Positions 51,066 to 61,845 are shown, counted from the stretch's first letter. The stretch: 64,000 bases of DNA from Sinotaia quadrata (GCA_028829895.1 CM054181.1:33482259-33546258); one strand, 5' to 3'. The notes: generated by a model not told the origin, from the sequence alone. A program made the numbers and translations.

Positions 51066-52300
51066 TGCATAAAACACATTGCTATACGTTTTCATATGCA
51101 CACAATTTCAGAATCTTTTTTGCAAATGTGCAGACATGTTATAGCAAAAAAATTTAAAATGTATACAAATAAAATAGTAAGGAAGAAAATAGAATGTGAT
51201 TTCAGTGCACTTAACTTGATTTATCATTCTCAGCAAACAAAGTTTTCAAACTCACATTTAATAAATAACATTTCTTTCTTTATGGTACACAATATTTTGT
51301 CTAGAGATATTCATTAAAATGTTTTAAATAATCTTGGATGATGCGAACATTAATATGTCACTGCTGTACTCTGGGGTGACTTCGTAATAATGAATCATAT
51401 ACATATTAGCATTTAGTTTTGATAACAAAACATCTATCATATATACTAGCAAATAAACAGCAGCAGATTTCACACTAACTTTATTTGAATGAAATATATT
51501 ACGTTCTATTATTATCATATTTGTTTATTGCTCGATTTCTGGTTACTTTAATTAACTATAGAATTAATTAACTATAGAATATATTATTTTAATTAAATAT
51601 AGAATATATACAAAATACTATATAAATAATGGCTTTTATTTCCGCCTCAGCGGTCCGCGAAATATTTCTCCTATTGAAATCCATCCTCAGGCGTAAAATG
51701 CTCGAAAACCACTGGTCATGTACGCAGTAGACGGAAAGAAACGTTAAAAAGTATGCAGTAGATGAAAGGTTGTTAAATAAAGCAAAATATTCAGGAATTT
51801 TCAGTATAGTACTACTTCATCGTATAGCAAGGACTTAATTGAAAGAAATGTAGAGATAAGTAGTGTGAATTAGCATATAGCATGATACAAGTATTTGAAT
51901 GGACTAAACAGTGTGATATATTGGCATTGCTGTAAATTCAATTACTGTATTTCTGAACACAGCAGACGATAACATGAAACCTTAAAGAATTTTTTCATTA
52001 CGCGTTAAGGATCCCATCAAAGTTCAAATGTCAAAATAAAATCATTCACACTGGACATACAGTGTGTTGCCTGCTATGCGCTAGAAATATCACATTCTCC
52101 TCATTTATTGTTACGTCAGTATTATATTATATACAGGTTTTATTTGGGGACTGATTCTGTGTTTCTGTTAATAATTATAGCGCCAGAGATGTTCAGAAGC
52201 CTGCATTACAATTTCCCCTAAATGAGTTTAAAATAACTACCCTCAGCATCATCCATCCCCATCATTTTCATTATCATCGACGCTGTAATAGAAATAAATT
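51066..52300. other. Stretch of about 1.2 kb, no gene recognised
   Basis: AT-rich. A short duplication TTAATTAACTATAGAAT occurs near 51548-51580. A forward frame (51030-51317) and a minus frame (51324-51518) lack known domains. Confidence 0.45.
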
Positions 52301-52302
52301 GT

Positions 52303-52625
52303 GCTATTAGAACTTATAGGTCAACTTTGCCTTGATAGCTCTTCTAATTGTGATTATAGCCTTACTCTGCCTTGATAATTCTTTTAATAATGATTATAGA
52401 CCTACTCTGCCATAACTCTTCTATTAGTATTTATAGGCTTACTCTGCCATGGCTGTTCTATTAGAATTTATATGCTTACTCTGCCATGGCTGTTCTATTA
52501 TAATTTATATGCTTACTCTGCCATGGCTGTTCTATTAGAATTTATATGCTTACTCTGCCATGGCTGTTCTATTAGAATTTATAGGCTTACTCTGCCATGA
52601 TTCTTTTAATATTATTTGTAGGCAA
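52303..52625. repeat. 37-bp minisatellite, about eight units
   Basis: CTATTAGAATTTATATGCTT followed by ACTCTGCCATGGCTGTT. The central units are nearly identical and the left ones diverged. Confidence 0.94.
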
Positions 52626-53279
52626 AGTTATAATAATTAAAATATAGAATGAATATTTCATGCTTAAAAATGTAAACACTAATTCACAATCTTGAAAGGA
52701 GCATTTCATTAACAAAATAATTATTGTTTTAAAACGCCTTGCATGCTGAACACACGCACAACAGCAACAGCAGCAAAACCTTCAAAACCAGTAAACTATC
52801 ATATAGCAACTGTAATTATTTATCTACACACTAGATTATAATCTGCAATTGATAAAACATGGCGCTTCTTAGGAAGTATTGTTCATGTTGATATACATTA
52901 AAAGAACTCCTCTTGAGAATTGGTATGGTAAATACTTTACGACAAACGCATCCTAGACACAGACAAGCATAGCATTTCCCAGATGCCAATTAGACTGGCA
53001 CTGTTTAGCATATCTGCTGGAAGGAATATTTCAGACAACATTTACGACGATATATCGATTTCACCAAGTCCTCTTTATGTATTGTAGCACATCATCGCAA
53101 AACTAAAGTAAAATGTAGATACCATTGATGACAAACCTAAAACCTGACAAATGATCTCGAGTCACGTGACAAAAATATTGTCAATCTGATTTCGAATCTC
53201 TAGTCATAACCTGGATGGGTCACTTGCTAGAGCAGAACGTATACAACAGTATAGAAATGCATAATTTAGTGTGCGTGTA
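52626..53279. other. Stretch without features
   Basis: Nothing recognised. Confidence 0.45.
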
Positions 53280-53490
53280 ACACAAGCATGACATGATTAT
53301 ATTAAATATGACACAAAGAGAAGGGTAAGACGTAATGAGACAACAGTCTGCAGTGACATGATTATTTATTATACCTAAGCACAGAGACAAGACGTAATGA
53401 GACAGCAGTATGCAATGACATGATTATTCATTCTGCCTAAGCACAGGGTTAGGGACATGAGGCAGCAGTATGCAATGACATATAAATAAA
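53280..53490. repeat. 62-bp tandem, three units
   Basis: GACGTAATGAGACA, CAGT, TGACATGATTATT and CCTAAGCACAG recur about every 62 bp. Confidence 0.9.
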
Positions 53491-53494
53491 AACG

Positions 53495-53829
53495 AATGAA
53501 ATATTCTTAAGTCTATTCTCTATCCGTCAGTCACTTTTAACTTAATGACTGCCTTTCAAAGCCAGAATTTCTCCTTTCACTTCAAATTCAAAGGTGATTG
53601 CAGAGTAGAATTTTCTACAGCAAGTGAACTTCTTAATCTCAATCCATTGGCTGGTCTCTTTCTCATAAGTCGTGATCATAGGATAATAGAAAATTACTCA
53701 GTTTGCATTATGTCAGCAATCTAGAATATTCTTGCCTCGAGCTGTTTACTTTAACTTAGACACTTTCAAAAACACTGGCATGAGTGCCCAAGATCGGGAT
53801 GCTCCGACAATTCAGCAATCCATATAACA
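53495..53829 (-). mobile_element. LTR-family fragment
   Basis: Minus-strand reading begins TGTTATATGGATTG, then TGTCGGAGCATCCCGATC and TTGGGCACT, and runs to GAGAATAGACTTAAGAATAT. It matches 36500-36766 in the same orientation and 45178-45490 inverted. The 3' part is lost at the boundary with the 62-bp tandem. Confidence 0.8.
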
Positions 53830-54346
53830 ATTTAAATTAAAAATAGGCAGAAACAAATTTACACTGTCACCAAGTTATTAGAGATGAGTGATAATAGTTT
53901 GTATAGACGAAGCCACAACAGTCTTTTCGTGTGCTTTTTATAACAAAATCACACGTTATTGTTCAATTTATTACTGTCCTTTCCATGTGTTTCCCTCTCA
54001 GGTTGTAGAACACTGATGAACTGCTATTCACTTGAGGTCTTCTGTGTTGTGCCATATTAGCTCCCTCAGGCAGAACAATAATTGTAGCAATTTCCAGTAA
54101 CTTCGTTGTACCAGAAATTCCATGATGTAATCAGCATACTTTACCACCATACATCAGTGGAATGGAGTGTATTCCTTACAATTATACACTGCAGCAGATA
54201 CTTTACCGTGCAATCTTTCATAATCCTCGAAGGATTTCGAGTCCAAGTCCACAACATACTAATCGACATTTAAAAATAAGGCGAGGAAAGTGGCAACAAC
54301 AATGACTCAAATAAAATAATTATTTTTATATATTAAGTAGAATGAA
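53830..54346. other. Stretch without recognised genes
   Basis: No coding relic or repeat found. Confidence 0.45.
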
Positions 54347-54612
54347 TTATTATTATTATTATTCAGCCTCTTTCCACGACTTCTCTTTGAATGTCGGTTG
54401 TGATCCAAAGTCTCGGAATCTTACCAAGATTCTGGGAGATCCAAGGTTTTACGGAGGATGTGGGCACTTCCGAGGAGTGCTGCTTTGAGTAGTGGAGCGA
54501 GTCTGTGGTTTCCAGGGAGTTTATTCAGGTAGCCTTCCAATTCAGATGTTATGTTCCCCAAGGCTCCTATCACTATAGGTATCAATCCTGCTTTTACATT
54601 CCACAAACTCTG
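54347..54612 (-). pseudogene. Non-LTR-type retroelement ORF C-terminus with AAT tail
   Basis: The minus-strand frame 54606-54421 reads KAGLIPIVIGALGN, LNKLPGNHRLAPLLKAALLG and SAHILRKTLDLPESW. This matches the conserved C-terminal tail (V-I-GALG, PGN, AHILR+TL-LP-W) that I know from reverse-transcriptase-bearing repeat proteins widespread in invertebrates. The stop is natural for the family. A short 3' segment then ends in (AAT)n at 54363-54347. Only about 60 codons survive, consistent with 5' truncation. The exact clade is not certain. Confidence 0.75.
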
Positions 54613-54632
54613 AATTATTATTATTATTATTA
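54613..54632. repeat. (ATT)n tract
   Basis: Lies between the retroelement fragment and the AAT-tailed repeat, and is the likely tail of the latter. Confidence 0.9.
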
Positions 54633-55195
54633 ATCATCCAACACTAATTATACGTGATGGAGAAAACTTAATTTACTTATTTATTAATAATTATCCCAAG
54701 AGACACCACTCTCCTCTCACTTGGCGGATTATAAAGATGTAGTAAAAGTTCTTTCCCTTCCACAATAATAAAGCAAACGTTTTATTGTCACACAATACTT
54801 CTGCAGGTGAAAACGTCTTATGAAAGGAGTAATAAAAATCCGTATTTTATTTATTTAACGAACCCCCATCCACCCTCTATTACTCCAACATAAGGTTTTA
54901 ATATATATTGTGTGCAAAAAGGTTAATAAAATTAACAATAAGTGTGGTAAATCAACAATCAAATATACAACATATGAATATAATCAAAAGAGCATTGACA
55001 TTTACACCATTTGACAACAAACAACAATGTTGGATTACATTTGACAGTTATTCAGTTTATCTTAGCATAGTCATCAGTAGTCAAGTTATCTTATATATAT
55101 TAATATCATTTAAAGACAAACAAGATGGACGTTTTAGTAGTAGGGCCATCGTCAATATTACATACTCGTTAAAGAATTACTTTAAAAATTAGGCG
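54632..55195 (-). mobile_element. AAT-tailed repeat family, copy 3
   Basis: Longest visible match to 47222-47645, in opposite orientation. On the minus strand it passes GGTGTAAATGTCAATGCT, TTTTGATTATATTCATAT, GGGTGGATGGGGG and GACAATAAAACGTTTG, and ends at the (AAT)n tract. Its 5' limit is unknown. Confidence 0.75.
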
Positions 55196-55224
55196 GTCAA
55201 TGCACTTTTGATCTGAATTTGAAA

Positions 55225-55392
55225 CAGTCGTTATGATCATGCTCAGCAGACGACAAAGATCGAATAGCCGCTATGATTATGCTCAGATGACGTCAAAGAT
55301 CTAATATCCATTATGATTATGCTCAGCTGACGTCAAAGATCGAATAAACCTTGGACTATGCTCAGCAGACGACACAAGATTGTCCTTATTTC
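55225..55392. repeat. 43-bp tandem carrying TGACGTCA or AGACGAC
   Basis: ATGATTATGCTCAGCTGACG followed by TCAAAGATCGAATA and variants, four units. Two hold TGACGTCAAAGAT and two hold AGACGAC. Confidence 0.9.
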
Positions 55393-56330
55393 ATGTCCGG
55401 GTAGTATGACTTCAAGACGCGTTTCAAGTAAGGAGAAACAGACACGTATTTATGAAGCAAAACTCAGCTACAATAATACTATAGCTTTGCGTTCTCTTTA
55501 AGAGTTGTACTTAGTGCTTTACTTGGAGGAAAAAATATTTACAAGGATAATGAAACTAATTTACACTTCCTGTTCATTAACCAGTGAAGCTGAATGTGAT
55601 TGCATGAGAAAATTAAGTTTGTAATTTAGGCGGAATTATTATAACATGAAAGAATTATTCCTGTAACATAACCACTGAGGCAGCATGTTTGGAACTTAAC
55701 AGGAGAAGATCACGCACACTAAATAGCATATACCGGTATATATATTTATTCAAGCGAAGTGTGCGTATGAGTGGGTGGGTGAACTAAAATAAATAATAAT
55801 CGCTTCAGCCAACTGAATTGTCAGCGAGAGTTGAATCCGCAACAAAGTAGAACATCATGACCCAGAATTTCCGGATCAAGTGCTCCTGGAATACAGCGTC
55901 ATTGCTTGCTCTTAGAGTCATTTATAATCTCGTGGATGAATGACAAGTCATCGTCAATAATTTCCTTGTCAACCCATTCAGATTATTACAATGATGATTC
56001 CACAGGCTATTTCTACATTTGCAGACGAGGAAAAAAAAAGAGCTTAAGCTTGCAGCAGATGTAAGGAAAGACACATGACCCCCTTCCTGCTTATTCAAAT
56101 ATTCACGTGTCTCTTTCTTCCAAACCGGAAGTGCGTTTGTGCATTTATTCCGGGAGAATAATGCATCATGCACTACGTCTTTTATTCTAGTCTTGTCTGG
56201 AAAAGGAATTTAATTTGTGCGAAATCACTCAGTTAACGCCTGCAAGATCTTGTGACTAGTTCAGATTCAATGTACAGGAGATACTTCAATTACTCTTTTT
56301 CCTTGTAAATAGTGAAAGTATCAAATTGTT
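55393..56330. other. Stretch with possible tRNA-like relic
   Basis: Near 55790-55850 the minus strand reads GCGGATTCAACTCTCGCTGA, similar to the box-B-like motif of repeat block B. Elsewhere nothing recognised. The 83-codon minus frame (55922-56173) has no known domain. Confidence 0.4.
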
Positions 56331-56735
56331 TTACTGTTGGTATGCGCTCATAAAACAAACACACACATATGCCATGCGTTGTTTATCAAAAGGATCATTT
56401 GTATTAAAGAAAAATTCGGACAAATATATCACTATATAGTATTTCAAGAGGTTGTATTTGCAGCAATAATCCCAAGAACCATTAACCTTTAATCCGTCCC
56501 TGATAATGAACACTGTCAACGGCATTCCGAACTGTGTGGCCATTGATGTTAGCACTCTCATTTGTACGTAACTGTGGGTTGGAGATAGCTCTATAGTAAA
56601 GCCCCAGAATTTGCCATCCACCATTTTATCGTAATACGTTCTCAGACGTTGCCAGTCGTACGGTTGTATTAATGTAGTCCCAGAATTTGGCCGTCTTATG
56701 TGTACTGTTTTGGACCTGCAGACGTTGCCAGTCAA
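56331..56735 (-). CDS. Unrecognised 134-codon open frame
   Basis: The central part (about 56460-56640) has more balanced composition than its surroundings and reads KMVDGKFWGFTIELSPTHSY, then VQMRVLTSMATQFG and MPLTVFIIRDGLK. I know no matching family. Its N-terminal part lies in the 78-bp tandem (56640-56815) and AAATTCTGGG recurs in both, so even the central part may be an old repeat unit. No promoter or splice frame is convincing. Listed as a weak candidate exon or repeat-derived frame. Confidence 0.15.
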   Translation of the reverse strand: MTGNVCRSKTVHIRRPNSGTTLIQPYDWQRLRTYYDKMVDGKFWGFTIELSPTHSYVQMRVLTSMATQFGMPLTVFIIRDGLKVNGSWDYCCKYNLLKYYIVIYLSEFFFNTNDPFDKQRMAYVCVCFMSAYQQ

Positions 56736-56815
56736 ACGGTTGTATTAATGTAGTCCCAGAATTTGGCCGTCTTATGTGTACTGTTTTGGACCTGCAGACG
56801 TTGGCAGGTGACACG
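56640..56815. repeat. 78-bp tandem, two units plus a degenerate third
   Basis: CAGACGTTGCCAGTC, ACGGTTGTATTAATGTAG, TCCCAGAATTTGGCCGTC and TTATGTGTACTGTTTTGG repeat. Confidence 0.93.
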
Positions 56816-56894
56816 AATGTTAACATTTGCTAATGTAGTTTCCATGGTTATCAGTTTCGTTTAAACAATGCTCACCGAATCTCATTAGTATACC

Positions 56895-57294
56895 TAGTCA
56901 CGACTACGAACTGTTGTAGGCACCATTAGGTAGTCACGACTACGAACTGTTGTAGGCATCATTAACTAGTCACGACTACGAACTATTGTAGGCACCATTA
57001 ACTAGTCACGACTACGAACTATTGTAGGCATCATTAACTAGTCACGACTACGAACTATTGTAGGCATCATTAACTAGTCACGACTACGAACTATTGTAGG
57101 CATCATTAACTAGTCACGACTACGAACTATTGTAGGCATCATTAAGTAGTCACGACTACGAACTATTGTAGGCATCATTAAGTAGTCACGACTACGAACT
57201 ATTGTAGGCATCATTAAGTAGTCACGACTACGAACTATTGTAGGCATCATTAACTAGTCACGACTACAACTATTGTAGGCATCATTAAGTAGTC
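56895..57294. repeat. 36-bp minisatellite, 11 units
   Basis: TAGTCACGACTACGAACTAT followed by TGTAGGCATCATTAAC. Starts are regular from 56895 to 57255 (exact 36-bp steps), then one 35-bp unit. Variants (GTTG/ATTG, AACTAG/AAGTAG) are clustered. Confidence 0.97.
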
Positions 57295-57529
57295 ACCCAA
57301 CACATTTTGATTACTTCGGATATCCAACATCTTTATTCAACCCAGATTCTATGAAATACTTTCATTCACTTGAGGTATACGTAGTTTGCTCTCACTCTAT
57401 TCAATGAAATAGTAACACGCACTCATATTCAGCATTGGGACATATATGGATAAAATTTACAAATGTGAAAATGTCACTTCAATTCAGATCTACAAAATCT
57501 ACAGAAGACAATTTGAAAATAATACCAAC
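57295..57529. other. Spacer
   Basis: Nothing recognised. Confidence 0.4.
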
Positions 57530-57680
57530 GCACTAATCCAGTCAGAGGTACACAATCTGCTTTGGATCATAGCACGAACCACTAATCCAGTCAGATGTAC
57601 ACAATCTGCTTTGGATCATAGCACGAACCACTAATCCAGTCAGATGTACACAATCTCCTTTGGATCATAGCACTGAGATA
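57530..57680. repeat. 49-bp tandem, three units
   Basis: CACTAATCCAGTCAGATGTA, CACAATCTGCTTTGGATCAT and AGCACGAAC, repeated with few changes. A degraded fourth trace lies near 57735-57775. Confidence 0.93.
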
Positions 57681-57960
57681 TATTATCGCATGCATATACA
57701 CCGACATTCGTCCACAGCAAAATCCAGACGATTACAATCTATTATACACGTACAATTCGGTCATAGCACAAACCACTCAGTCAAGATAAAAAAGAAACAT
57801 CGGGAATTGCCCCTCACCTCCCTAAGGATAGTCGCATGTCGTTCAAATTTGAAACTTGATTCTGGAACCCAAGTTTGTAATTGTCACTGAAAAGGAAAGA
57901 CAAAGAATAGAGTTGATGTTCAAGAATTACTAGCTTAGAGACTTGAGGCTCATTTAATTA
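57681..57960. other. Spacer
   Basis: No gene. A trailing degenerate copy of the preceding tandem is possible. Confidence 0.4.
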
Positions 57961-58290
57961 CTGTTGCATAATCGTGACGACAAAAACATAATGCATAATA
58001 ATGACACTTTCATAGGCCTAATAATGATAAATTAACAAGAATAGTAATGACATATTTTCACATATTATAATGACACATTTACAGGCAAAATAATGACATT
58101 CATAAAGAAATAATAATGACAATTTTACATGCATAATAATGACACTCTAACTTGCCTAATAATGTTTTTCACTGTATAATAATGACACATTACATTACAT
58201 ACTAATGACACATTTACATACATAATAATGACACGTTTACATACATAGTAATGACACATTTACAGTCATAATAATGATATTTTAACAAAT
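57961..58290. repeat. Degenerate tandem of about 25 bp
   Basis: ATAATAATGACACATTTACA variants recur irregularly. Confidence 0.85.
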
Positions 58291-58429
58291 GACGATGACG
58301 AGTCCACAAAGCAGGACAATGATACTGCAAAATGTAAAGTACTTTGAGTGCATGATATGTATATATTTATAATCATAATACATCCGTCAAGTACTACATT
58401 GCAACATATGACAAATTTCATGTGCAAGG

Positions 58430-59236
58430 AATAAAAACATTCGAGAGACATAAAATACCATTCTACAAATAACACAATCCACAGAAATACTACTACATTC
58501 TACATATACCTCATTTCATAGATATAATAATAATAATATACTATAGATAACACATTTCAAAGACATAATAATACCTTTCTATAGATATAACATTTTGCAG
58601 ATATAATAATAAACTTTGTAAATAATACTTCCTGTTTACAAATAACACATTCCATATATTTAAAAAAAATATTTTCAAATAATACACTTTACAGATATAA
58701 TAATAACATTTACAAATAACACATTCCATATGTATATAAAACTATTTTGAAATTATGCGCTTTACAGATATAACAATACCAATTACAAATAACACACACT
58801 CTCTCTCTCTCTATATATATATATAACAATGCAACTTACAAATATACATTTTACAGATATAATAATGCCACTTAAAAATAACACATTCTATATATATAAT
58901 TATAATAATAATACCATTTTACAAATAACACATTCCATAGATAAAATAATACTATTTTACAAATAACACATTCCATTTATATAAAAATATCATTTATAAA
59001 CAACACATTTTATAGATATATTAATAATATTTACGCATAACACATTTCATTTTAAAAAATAATACCATTCACAAATAACACATTCCAGAAAAATACACAC
59101 TCAAGAGACATAATAAAAGCATATTATTAACGCATTCCACAGAAATAATAATAAAATTTTACAAATAACTCATTCGATTTACATAAAAGCAGCATTCTCA
59201 ATTGCTTTATAACGACACATTCTATACACATGATTA
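58430..59236. repeat. Degenerate 35-40 bp tandem field
   Basis: TTTACAAATAACACATTCCA and AGATATAATAATA variants for about 800 bp. Includes a CT/AT patch at 58799-58824. Confidence 0.85.
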
Positions 59237-59640
59237 TTATATTTTACAGACATAATAATAACATTCTATAAGCATAGTAATAACGCGTTCATAAGATATA
59301 TTAATAGGACATTCCACAAACATAGTAATAACACATTTAGAAGACATATTAATAGGACATTCCACAAACATTATAATAACGCATTCAGAAGACATATTAA
59401 TAGGACATTCCACAAACATTATAATAACGCATTCAGAAGACATATTAATAGGACATTCCACAAACATAATAACGCATTCAGAAGACATACTAATAGGACA
59501 TTCCACAAACAAAGTAATAACGCGTTCATAAGACATATTAATAGGACATTCCACAAACATAGTAATAAGACATTCAGAAGACATACTAATAGGACATTCC
59601 ACAAACATAATAGCACAATACGGAGACATAAACATACTTT
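59237..59640. repeat. 48-bp minisatellite, about eight units
   Basis: AGAAGACATATTAATAGGAC, ATTCCACAAACAT, then AATAACGCATTC. The minus-strand 132-codon frame repeats 16 residues and is a period artefact. It grades into the field on the left. Confidence 0.95.
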
Positions 59641-59879
59641 ACAAGTATGGCAAGAATACAATAATAACCCATTTTGCAAACATAATTATGATATTCTAGA
59701 AATAAAGTACCACATAAACTTAATAAACAGATATAATAATATCCAAGATGCATTCTACAAACATGACAATAACTCTTTCAATTGACATAATAATGAACAG
59801 TAACAATAACAGATTCTATACAAATAACCATGACACATTTCACAGATACAGTTATAGCATTCTACAAGTAACACACTCC
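59641..59879. repeat. Trailing degenerate units
   Basis: CATAATAATA- and ACACATTTCACAGATA-like phrases continue but decay. Confidence 0.6.
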
Positions 59880-60135
59880 AAAACCTTAATGTGATAGGCC
59901 AGACGCGAAAGTCTGCCAGCTGCCGACCTAATCACCAGTAAGAGGCGAGTATGGTGCAGGATGTTTGCCGCCCGCTTCGGTACAGTTCTTTTCCCTTGCC
60001 TCTGTAAGTGTTACGTTAGCGGGCAAGCATCGTCTGCACACAGCGCCTTGACAAGCCGGGTCAAGAGGTGTTTTCTTTCAAACTTGCAGTACGTTAGCAT
60101 GTAAACGTTGCCGCGCTAAATGTGTAACACTCTGT
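59880..60135. other. GC-rich island of unknown origin
   Basis: About 250 bp with GCCAGCTGCCGACC, GTTTGCCGCCCGCTTCGG, TTACGTTAGCGGGCAAGC and GCCTTGACAAGCCGGGTC, sharply unlike the flanks. No open frame of note and no certain tRNA-like boxes. Probably an unrecognised mobile repeat. Confidence 0.45.
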
Positions 60136-60529
60136 TAGCGAATTATACTTTTATCGTTATATATTTTTTAATGCATTTACTAATTACAATAGGCGTTGGT
60201 ATATTTAGATAGGAAATTGGTTATAGTTTGTATTTTTGTGTGAAAGTTTTTATTACTTTCTTTGTGTATTTCAGCGCACCAATATAGTGTTCTTTTTTGC
60301 AATTTTATTTTGTACCTTACCTTTTAAATTATATGTTAGTAAAGAGTTATGTCTAAAGATTAATTATTGTATTACTTCTGCCTAGCAAAATCACCACATA
60401 ACTCTTAGTAATCTAGAAATAATCTATATCTAAACAAAAGTAAAAAAGCAAGGGAAAAAACAATAGTGTCTTGTCAATATCTGCCAAGTGATAGATGTAT
60501 TAATGAAATAAAAATAATTAATTCTCATC
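60136..60529. other. AT-rich stretch
   Basis: Nothing recognised. Confidence 0.45.
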
Positions 60530-60580
60530 ACTTGTAATTAGTTATGAAAGATTAATAAATAATAATAATAATAATTTTCA
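60530..60580 (+). mobile_element. AAT-tailed repeat family, copy 4 (3' tip)
   Basis: CATCACTTGTAATTAGTTAT followed by AATAATAATAATAATAAT matches the 3' tip of the copies at 47645 and 54632. The rest of the element is absent or too diverged. Confidence 0.6.
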
Positions 60581-60662
60581 TTAAGTAAGTGGTGTGCCCA
60601 TCACACATGCTAATATTGTTATTTGTCTCAGCTCCGGATAATCTGCTATACTAGTATAATAT

Positions 60663-60666
<4 letters not shown>

Positions 60667-60727
<61 letters not shown>

Positions 60728-60741
60728 GAGGGAGAGAGAGA
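60667..60741. repeat. (GA)n microsatellite
   Basis: About 75 bp of GA with two interruptions. Confidence 0.97.
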
Positions 60742-60883
60742 GCTGTTAAAAGTACCCACAATTTCCTAAGGGACTTTCTGAAAGTAATGAGAGTATCATA
60801 AGTATTTCATATCTCTGGAAGCAGTAAAGATTTGGAAACTCTCTTTGGGGCAACATGCACCACTTAGTTGCAGCATCATTCAT
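60742..60883. other. Spacer
   Basis: Nothing recognised. Confidence 0.4.
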
Positions 60884-60955
60884 TTCTAATCTACAAGTCA
60901 CAATCCAAGACTTCACATTCTAATCTACAAGTCACAATCCAAGACTTCACATTCT
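60884..60955. repeat. 36-bp duplication
   Basis: TCTAATCTACAAGTCACAAT and CCAAGACTTCACATTC occur twice in tandem. Confidence 0.93.
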
Positions 60956-61300
60956 TCAGCATTGTGGTTGGTGGAAGCAATTTCATTAAAGCAGTTTGAT
61001 TTGCACAGTTGGCAAAATATCGATAAAGTCCTTGTGGGACACTTGATGGGACTTACGACGCTGTATATGGCTGGGATTATATGATAGAAAGGGTGGGTCC
61101 GAAAATAAAGCCATGTGGTACACCATACCGAAGACTGTCTGGGCCAATTTAATGACACATTATCTTTTCCTTCAGACAAATATGATTTGAAGCAAGATTA
61201 AACAGAACCATTGATGGCACATAATTGCTCGATATGGTGGAGCAATATATCATGGCCAATTTTGTCAAAGACTGCAGATAAATGAAGAAATGTGAGAAAT
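60930..61300 (-). pseudogene. LINE (CR1/jockey-type) reverse-transcriptase fragment
   Basis: The minus-strand translation from about 61296 gives FLHLSAVFDKIGHDILLHHI, then EQLCAING, a stop, then SCFKSYLSEGK. This corresponds to the 'LDLSAAFD-x-x-DHDILL' and 'WF-SYLS-R' blocks of non-LTR reverse transcriptases. Downstream a shifted frame gives a VPHG/FGPTL-like piece where 'GVPQGS-LGP' is expected. A stop and at least one frameshift make it dead. No endonuclease or C-terminus nearby. Confidence 0.88.
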
Positions 61301-61529
61301 GAAATACGTTCATCATTTCAAACAGAAAATCATCATCAAATATTATAATGGTATTTTTATTACTATAATTTTGGTTGATTAGGTCACTGAAATTCACGGA
61401 AATGAAAATTAAAAATACTGATTTAAATGGTGTAATTGTGGAGACAAAACGTTTCCCCCACCCACCCCAAGAACTTCTAACATACCTGATATATAGCATG
61501 TTAGGTAATAGGTTTGCAAGTCACTAGAG
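61301..61529. other. Spacer upstream of the LINE fragment
   Basis: No further reverse-transcriptase blocks recognised in the minus-strand frames. Confidence 0.4.
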
Positions 61530-61740
61530 TGAAAGGTTGGTTTTTCATAAAGGGGCTTCCCAGTAGCTGTTTTGAAAGGGATGAAACAGGTTTCATAAAG
61601 GGGCTTCCCAGTAGTGTTTTGAAAGGGAAGGAACAGATTTCATAAAGGGGCTTCCCAGTAGTGTTTTGAAAGGGAAGGAACAGGTTTCATAAAGGGGCTT
61701 CCCAGTAGCTGTTTTGAAAGGGATGGAACAGTTTTCACTA
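61530..61740. repeat. Tandem of about 50 bp, four units
   Basis: TTTCATAAAGGGGCTTCCCA, GTAG, then TTTTGAAAGGGA and AACAG. Minus-strand frame 61593-61781 is a by-product. Confidence 0.94.
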
Positions 61741-61845
61741 GAGATATAAACAGAGTGATAATATAGAATCGGAAACCTCAAAGAGAACAGTTTTCACTAG
61801 AGATATAAACAGAGTGATAATATAGAATCTGAAACCTCAAAGAGA
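61728..61845. repeat. 58-bp tandem duplication
   Basis: AACAGTTTTCACTAGAGATA, TAAACAGAGTGATAATATAG and AAACCTCAAAGAGA occur twice. Confidence 0.95.
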
